Positions 59,401 to 64,000 of a stretch of 64,000 nucleotides of DNA are shown piece after piece (position 1 is the stretch's first letter; every line of letters begins with the position of its first letter). The translations under genes were made by a program, and so were the position numbers. The stretch comes from Nematostella vectensis. Lineage: Eukaryota; Cnidaria; Anthozoa; Actiniaria; Edwardsiidae. Below the pieces are notes generated by a model. That model was not told the DNA's origin. It searched no databases and worked only from the letters and a program-made list of their open reading frames with translations. The DNA lies in assembly GCF_932526225.1 (NCBI RefSeq), contig NC_064043.1, positions 9,405,821 to 9,469,820 on the forward strand, written 5' to 3'.

Positions 59401-60386
59401 AGATACCTAACATTAGATATTCGCTTTTCGAAAGCATAACTATCTATAAATGTGATTCAAAATCTTTGAGGCGTACCTCTGCTTTTCGGTCTAAGCCTGT
59501 AGGTTGCGCGAAACGTCTTTCTTCCGCTGTAAATCACCCGCATGCAACCGTCACTAGAGAAGAATGCTGGCAAGGCCTCGATGCCGCAGTATCTCCCAAC
59601 AGAATCATACCCACAGCCAATTAAAACCTCAAGGAATTCGTCTCGTGAGCACAACGGCATCAAGCCATCGAGAGAGACTTTGTCAATCGTGACTTGTAAA
59701 TGCTGGGAAGTGTTTGGTCTTGTATCGATGGTCCAGTTACAAAGGATGTAGTTTGTCGTTCTCGGATTGCTTAGCAGCGTACCGTTCAACCCTTGTAATG
59801 TACCACCGCAATGATCTAGAGATTAAACATTGAATGAAGGGCAGGCCAAGCCCAAAGTGATGAGGGAAGGAACAGGAGGGGAAATTTTTGGGGGCGTTTT
59901 TTCAAATAGAGAACCACTGGCATCTAGTTCTTGTACTAAAAAATGCTAGCCAGGCGAACCCAGGATTGGCTGAGGAGGGAGCGCAGTCAAAGGTATCATA
60001 TGGAAAAAGCATTTTATTTGAAGATCCCTTTTAAGGCCCACTTTTTGGCCGCCAAGGGGGAGAGGGGTACGCGCGCACCCTGAGCACCCCCCTGTGTACG
60101 CGCCTGCTAGCCCCCCTGAGCTATCGTTCACACGGGCGAAAGAATGGATCCCAGTCGAGAGAAGTTATGTGTCGCTTACATGGTAATTGCAGTTCTGGGG
60201 CCAGTTGCACAAAGTCTGGGTAGGTCCTGCTACCCACCGGATAACTTATCAAAGCTTTGTGCAACCGTCCCCTTAGTTTTACAAACCTAGAACAGTTAAA
60301 GAACACGTGACCTGAGCTCCCAATAACACTACGACAACTATGGGCAAGATCCTCAGGCAAGCGCCCAATGGCTTCTGGTATAGCAT
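56467..60386 (-). CDS. CUB-CUB-transmembrane protein, 416 aa, paralogue of the plus-strand CUB gene
   Basis: Predicted type I membrane protein. Exons (complement): 60386-60287, 59815-59477, 59388-59371, 57967-57602, 56894-56467 (TAA); every intron is phase 1. Signal peptide about 1-25 (LRILPIVVVLLGAQ). This first exon is inferred from frame, hydrophobicity and a GTTTGT donor, so it is less sure than the rest. CUB1 about 34-147 (HCGGTLQGLNGTLLSNP, DEFLEVLIGCGYDSVGRYC). An 18-nt exon encodes AVEFIEG. CUB2 about 153-275 (GVIFSPLWPLPYPDDVDCIW, KLSMYDFDVQGHVPC, SGHRGFVAGFVVFENG) is in one exon. TM about 283-303 (VLVLLGIVLLVILLAF). The tail is basic near the membrane (KLIAFCKTKMAVKAMR), then Ser/Asp-rich with STSDYLNDSL, and lacks the PPxY repeats of the paralogue. 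Intron 3 holds the GATGGT repeat. Confidence 0.87.
58262..59245. repeat. About 1-kb (GATGGT)n hexanucleotide repeat
   Basis: Nearly perfect GATGGT hexamers with one interruption near 58729-58746 (GTCACGGTGACGGTATGACG) and looser GACGGT variants at both edges. It reads as Met-Val on one strand and as His or Ile-Thr runs on the other, all artefacts. It lies in intron 3 of the minus-strand CUB gene. The true length may be collapsed in assembly. Confidence 0.97.
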
Positions 60387-61699
60387 CACTTCTCCTGAAC
60401 TACTACGTTCACCTGCAAAATATAGAATGTACTTTGATTGGCTGACGACTTCGTACCGAGAGTCCGTAAATCTTTTAAAGCAAAACCCGGGAATTGGATT
60501 AGTTTGCTAAAATAGATTTTTAGGAAACAGGGGTTTTATTTAAAACATAGGTCAGTAAAATATAGTGTATATCGCTTGGTGACCATTGACTTTTTCTATT
60601 AGTCAAAACAGAGTGATCCATTAGCTGACACTGGTATTCATTGTCATGAGTAATGGAGGCTAAAATCTAAACTATAAACGTCATTTAGCCAATTATGAAT
60701 TTGTGATAAAGGATTTGTATTTTTGGAAATATTGTTTAGAAAGTGTTCAACCATTCTTCTTATATTGTTAACCTAAAATATATATTTTCTTTGAGCGATT
60801 AATGCGACTCTATAAATATCTTCGGGATAGCTGTACATACCTATTCTATTTACATCGCCGATTATTATATCGTATACTGTGTCATTTATAACATAAAATA
60901 GATATAATATTTAGATATATAATATAAAGATAAACATTATTGGAAAAAAAATAACGCCTTAACATAAATTGTATCGTCGTCCCGTTCTCAGTAATCTATT
61001 ATTTTCTTGCTCCATGATATTATGATCTTTCGTATGAAAATCTGTCGTTCAATTTGTCTAAAGTATCAGCTTAAACAAATTACAACACTTACTTACTTTT
61101 TAAGTATAAATAATGTCTTGCACGTTAGACATGTTGCTAGTACTATTTTCTGGAGTTTCTGTTTGTTTTTATCTTACAGTCGAATAAGAGAAAGTTAAAA
61201 GCGTTTTGTTTTGAGGACTTCCATCGTATGAATACAAAGTGGTCGTATCAATTATTAAAGCTTGAAGTTTTCTGTACTCGTGCCAATTGGTCCATATCTT
61301 TGAGGTCTTATTGGAGACTTTCTTTACCGAAACCTCTCAATAAATAATAGATTGGGTATTCTAACCTAAAGATAGGAGCATTGTGAGTTGAACTCTCAGC
61401 TTTGAATTTAAACTTATTGAAAAAACCTTTTACAAAAGCTTGTATTAAATGGATCTTCTTTTTAGCAAACAAACGCCTCTTTTTTTGATAAGTCGGGTAT
61501 TTGTGTCTCAATCTTGTACCATTTTCTTCACTGTATGCTTTAAACATCGAGCTATTATGATAATTTATTTTCAGATTGCGAAGTCTGTATTAGAGCCTTT
61601 CTAGAGTATAGATCAATAGTGCTTTAAAAAAGTGTGTGTGTGTCATTGTTTTTTTACGTCGTTTAGTCAGTCCTTGCTCTGCAACGCGCGCGCGAAATA
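60387..61699. other. Intergenic region between divergent CUB and MARCH genes
   Basis: About 1.3 kb, AT-rich, no gene recognised. Expected to hold both promoters; no clear motif identified. Confidence 0.55.
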
Positions 61700-63113
61700 A
61701 TGGGAGTCACTATGGGAGTCTATTGTGACGTAGCATTTCAGAGAAACAGACAAAATTCGCATTTTTTCGTCAGCAGCAATGGAAAATTGTATTCAAAAAC
61801 AATATTTAAGCGGCAGTACATTGAGAACACGATGACACATCTAGATGCTATTGATGACCCATTTATGACGACAATCGGTCTCGAAGATGATGAGCCGATG
61901 TGCCGAATTTGTCAAAACACCGTACAGCGAATGATAGGGAAAGAGGAATTAATCAAGCCTTGTCTATGTAACGGTACACTCGGATATGCACATAGATCAT
62001 GCATGGAGCAATGGCTGACGCTTACAGAAAAGAAGAAATGCACTATTTGTGAGTTCACGTTCAAGACAAAGACTGTTTTGAAACCAATCACTCAGGTATG
62101 ACAAGCGTCAATCATTAACACCAAACATCAAGCCGTTCATTCATTTTTTCAGGAACTCGGATAAGTATACACTTTCTATTTTCTCGTAATGAAATGACGC
62201 AGTTAGTAATAAAAAAAGCAGTACGAAAACAAAAATATGAAACAAACAAACGTAACTTATTACGCCGCAGATAACAGGTTGCGTATTTTTGGCATACCTT
62301 TTTGAAATTCGACCACTATTTTACAGCAGCCTGGAAACTTGACAGGCTTTTTTGACTTTCTGATTCAGGTTTGGATAATCTTTTTTTTTCAAGTGGGGAA
62401 TTGCACCGGGTATAATGTTACAACTCTCACAGGTTGTACTGGAAAATCCCCAGGCCAGAGTCAGGATTCGGACCTGGGGTACAGCGGCGAAAGCGAAAGG
62501 CCAACGTACTAACAAATAGGCCATCCGTGCTCAAGGGCAGATATAGCCTTTTGCAAAAGGGGGGTTGGCTCATTGACAAAGGGGAAAAGGGGTAATTTTT
62601 TTGTTACATATGGCTTTCTGGCAGCCAGGGGGGGGGTTCCCCCTAAACCCTCCCCCTAGATCCGCTACTGGTGCTTCATTGGCATAAGCATCTCTCCGTG
62701 GTCAAACAGCAAAAATAAGAAAGGGACTCATTTGGGAACCGGGATGACGGCATTTGTTATTTTCTCATTTCCATTAGTGGACATGGTTGCCTATGACGAC
62801 CGAGGACATCATTATGCTCGTTGGGACCATATTATCACAGCTCACGGTGCTGCTTCAGCTAGGTGCTTTATTCTACGTCTCGTCAAAGCACTACCTCGGG
62901 GAGTGCCCTACTCCTCTGGCCGTCGCAATTTGTGGGATTGTGATCGCTCTACCTTGGACTATCGTAATCACTGTAGGGGTTACGGCCAATCTTATTCTAT
63001 CCTCTTATTGGGAAACGTGGAGGAAACTAAACAAAAAAGTGAGACTTGTATTAGTCGAACCACATTGTAGACCTGCAAGTATAAACCCTAGTGTTTCTAT
63101 TGAGGTTAATTAA
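61700..63113 (+). CDS. MARCH2/3-like membrane RING-CH E3 ubiquitin ligase, 243 aa
   Basis: Membrane-associated E3 ubiquitin ligase, expected on endosomal or ER membranes controlling turnover of membrane proteins. Two exons: 61700-62095 and 62778-63113 (TAA), phase-0 intron. The RING-CH zinc finger (C4HC3) at about residues 68-115 shows CRICQN, CLCNGTLGYAHRSCMEQW and KKKCTIC. Two TM helices follow (IIMLVGTILSQLTVLLQLG; then PLAVAICGIVIALPW and onward), then the conserved YWETWRKLNKKVRLVL, like the juxtamembrane motif of MARCHF2/3. Length matches human MARCHF2/3 (about 250). The start at 61700 is favoured because the N-terminal FVSSNGKLYS resembles the vertebrate VSAKDGQLLS region; an internal ATG at 61831 is possible. 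Intron 1 holds a SINE. Confidence 0.9.
62390..62530 (-). repeat. tRNA-derived SINE head (minus strand)
   Basis: On the minus strand a box A-like TGGCCTATTTGTTAGTACG (complement of 62504-62522) is followed about 30 bp later by a box B-like GGTCCGAATCC (complement of 62464-62474). No complete cloverleaf is evident, so it is a tRNA-derived SINE or tRNA relic rather than a working tRNA gene. In the MARCH gene intron. Confidence 0.6.
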
Positions 63114-63220
63114 TCAGTAAGAATAATTAATTACCTTATCATTATTATTGACATAATGATAAGAGTTTATCTGGGAACCAGTCATTGATTACAAAAAATT
63201 TTTGGTAAAGTAAATGGAGC

Positions 63221-63226
63221 AATAAA
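63221..63226 (+). terminator. Poly-A signal AATAAA, MARCH-like gene
   Basis: AATAAA 108 bp after the stop codon at 63111-63113. Typical distance; no cleavage site confirmed. Confidence 0.5.
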
Positions 63227-63753
63227 AAAAAATAACAAAGTGTTCGAAGTTGTCCACTTTTTAGTGTCGTAGGGTGCGCGTGATGAAAATTGTAAAAAAA
63301 GAAGGGAAACGACATATGGTACTATGCAGTAAAAATGCCCAAAATACGATATTCGCAAAGCTGTTTTTTCACTATTTACTCCGCTACCAGGTCACCCGGA
63401 TCCTTTAAATAAAGTACGGTATAAAAGAGATAAATAAAGTACATCTCACGTTCCTTGGATGACTCCGTAAGAGTAATAGTAATAGTAATAGATAGAGAAT
63501 AGTAAGAGATTTGGTTCTTTAAAGAAGTCCGCTAGCATCAAATCTTGCAAGGTATTTTTCTTTTGCAAGTGTTTGCATTGAATTAAATTTATCGCACAAA
63601 GGGCGCATGGCATCAAACAGACCGAGGCCCGCCCCCCTACCACATAATTAAATCAGCGCAGTAGCGTAATGCGCCGATGTAACACTCTCAAATTAAAAAC
63701 CACAGGAAACCCATATTTTTTTGTACCGCTGACATACAAAGTGTAAAGTAAAC

Positions 63754-63764
63754 AAGATGGCGGC
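63754..63764 (+). promoter_or_regulatory. YY1-like AAGATGGCGGC promoter element
   Basis: Exact match to the consensus AAGATGGCGGC, which in animal promoters lies just downstream of the transcription start in housekeeping genes. It is 71 bp upstream of a good ATG exon. Its ATG opens an 11-codon upstream frame (63757-63789, MAALLCEMVI), which could influence translation. Confidence 0.6.
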
Positions 63765-63834
63765 ACTGTTATGCGAAATGGTCATTTGATTATTTTTTGG
63801 CGTTGCATTATCGTATTATCTATCGTATTATCTG

Positions 63835-63857
63835 ATGGACGATAAAGAGTTGGAGAG
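63835..63857 (+). CDS. First coding exon of an unidentified gene (continues beyond window)
   Basis: ATG followed by DDKELE, then a split codon and the donor AG|GTAAGA. Supported by position behind the YY1-like element and by a strong donor. Too short to identify. Confidence 0.45.
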
Positions 63858-64000
63858 GTAAGAACCAGTAATAGCTCTTCAAGGCCTCTATAAGAACAGA
63901 TCTATTATAAAGAACTCAGGTATTGTTTATATACGTTGCATTACACACTACTGAAATGAGAAATTGAAGATCCGAGTACGCTGTAAGAACTAACTTAATT

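Larger units (their letters stand above)
63114..63834. other. Intergenic region between the MARCH gene and the last gene
   Basis: No gene recognised. It holds an AATAAA at 63221, a short TAGTAA repeat near 63475-63492, and the promoter-like region near 63754. Confidence 0.6.

Noticed and set aside
58154..59437. Minus-strand frame with over 100 histidines and Ile-Thr runs, and plus-strand Met-Val runs
   Set aside because: Direct translation of the GATGGT repeat in an intron; flanking exons splice around it.
60121..60360. Minus-strand frame starting MPEDLAHSCRSV
   Set aside because: Overlaps the proposed signal-peptide exon in a different frame and has no family resemblance.

Overview
This is metazoan nuclear DNA: intron-rich genes with GT-AG introns, abundant short non-autonomous transposons, and secreted or membrane multidomain proteins (PAN, CUB, F5/8C, EGF, D8C) typical of cnidarians. 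The protein set and repeat style suggest an anthozoan, most likely a sea anemone such as Nematostella. That is an inference, because no marker gene was compared. All gene models were built by hand from reading frames, splice-site motifs, intron-phase bookkeeping and remembered protein families; nothing was aligned by software.

Layout. (1) 388-6815 (+): 3' half of the DDX11/ChlR1 Fe-S DNA helicase gene, 16 exons. (2) 8045-14039 (-): six-exon AMT-type ammonium transporter, whose intron 5 holds about 19 tandem copies of the preceding exon's end plus its splice donor. (3) 17446-29596 (+): PPME1 (PP2A methylesterase), about 17 exons, with a 4.5 kb minisatellite in one late intron. (4) 30491-34084 (-): secreted PAN / fibrinogen-like fragment / EGF / D8C protein. 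(5) 36920-39453 (+): secreted PAN / discoidin (F5/8C) protein, divergent from gene 4. (6) 44397-53907 (+) and (7) 56467-60386 (-): two convergent paralogous CUB-CUB-transmembrane genes with matching intron phases but unrelated tails. (8) 61700-63113 (+): MARCH-type (RING-CH) membrane E3 ubiquitin ligase. (9) 63835 onward (+): first coding exon of an unidentified gene behind a YY1-like promoter element.

The genes do not form an operon or pathway. DDX11 (cohesion and replication), PPME1 (PP2A control) and the MARCH ligase are housekeeping or signalling genes. The AMT moves ammonium, which matters in aquatic animals. The PAN, CUB and F5/8C genes look like a local cluster of extracellular recognition or adhesion proteins.

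The most unusual signal is recurrent. In three unrelated genes (DDX11, AMT, PPME1) a tandem array starts at an exon's 3' end and repeatedly copies the 5' splice site. In the AMT gene each unit also has an acceptor-like sequence, so 11 of 18 array copies form a 39-nt, phase-0, stop-free mini-exon encoding the same transmembrane segment. I also found several MITE families (TTAA-flanked, ACATGACGG-ended and others), a Tigger-like element, a rearranged LINE remnant, a tRNA-derived SINE and large micro/minisatellites.
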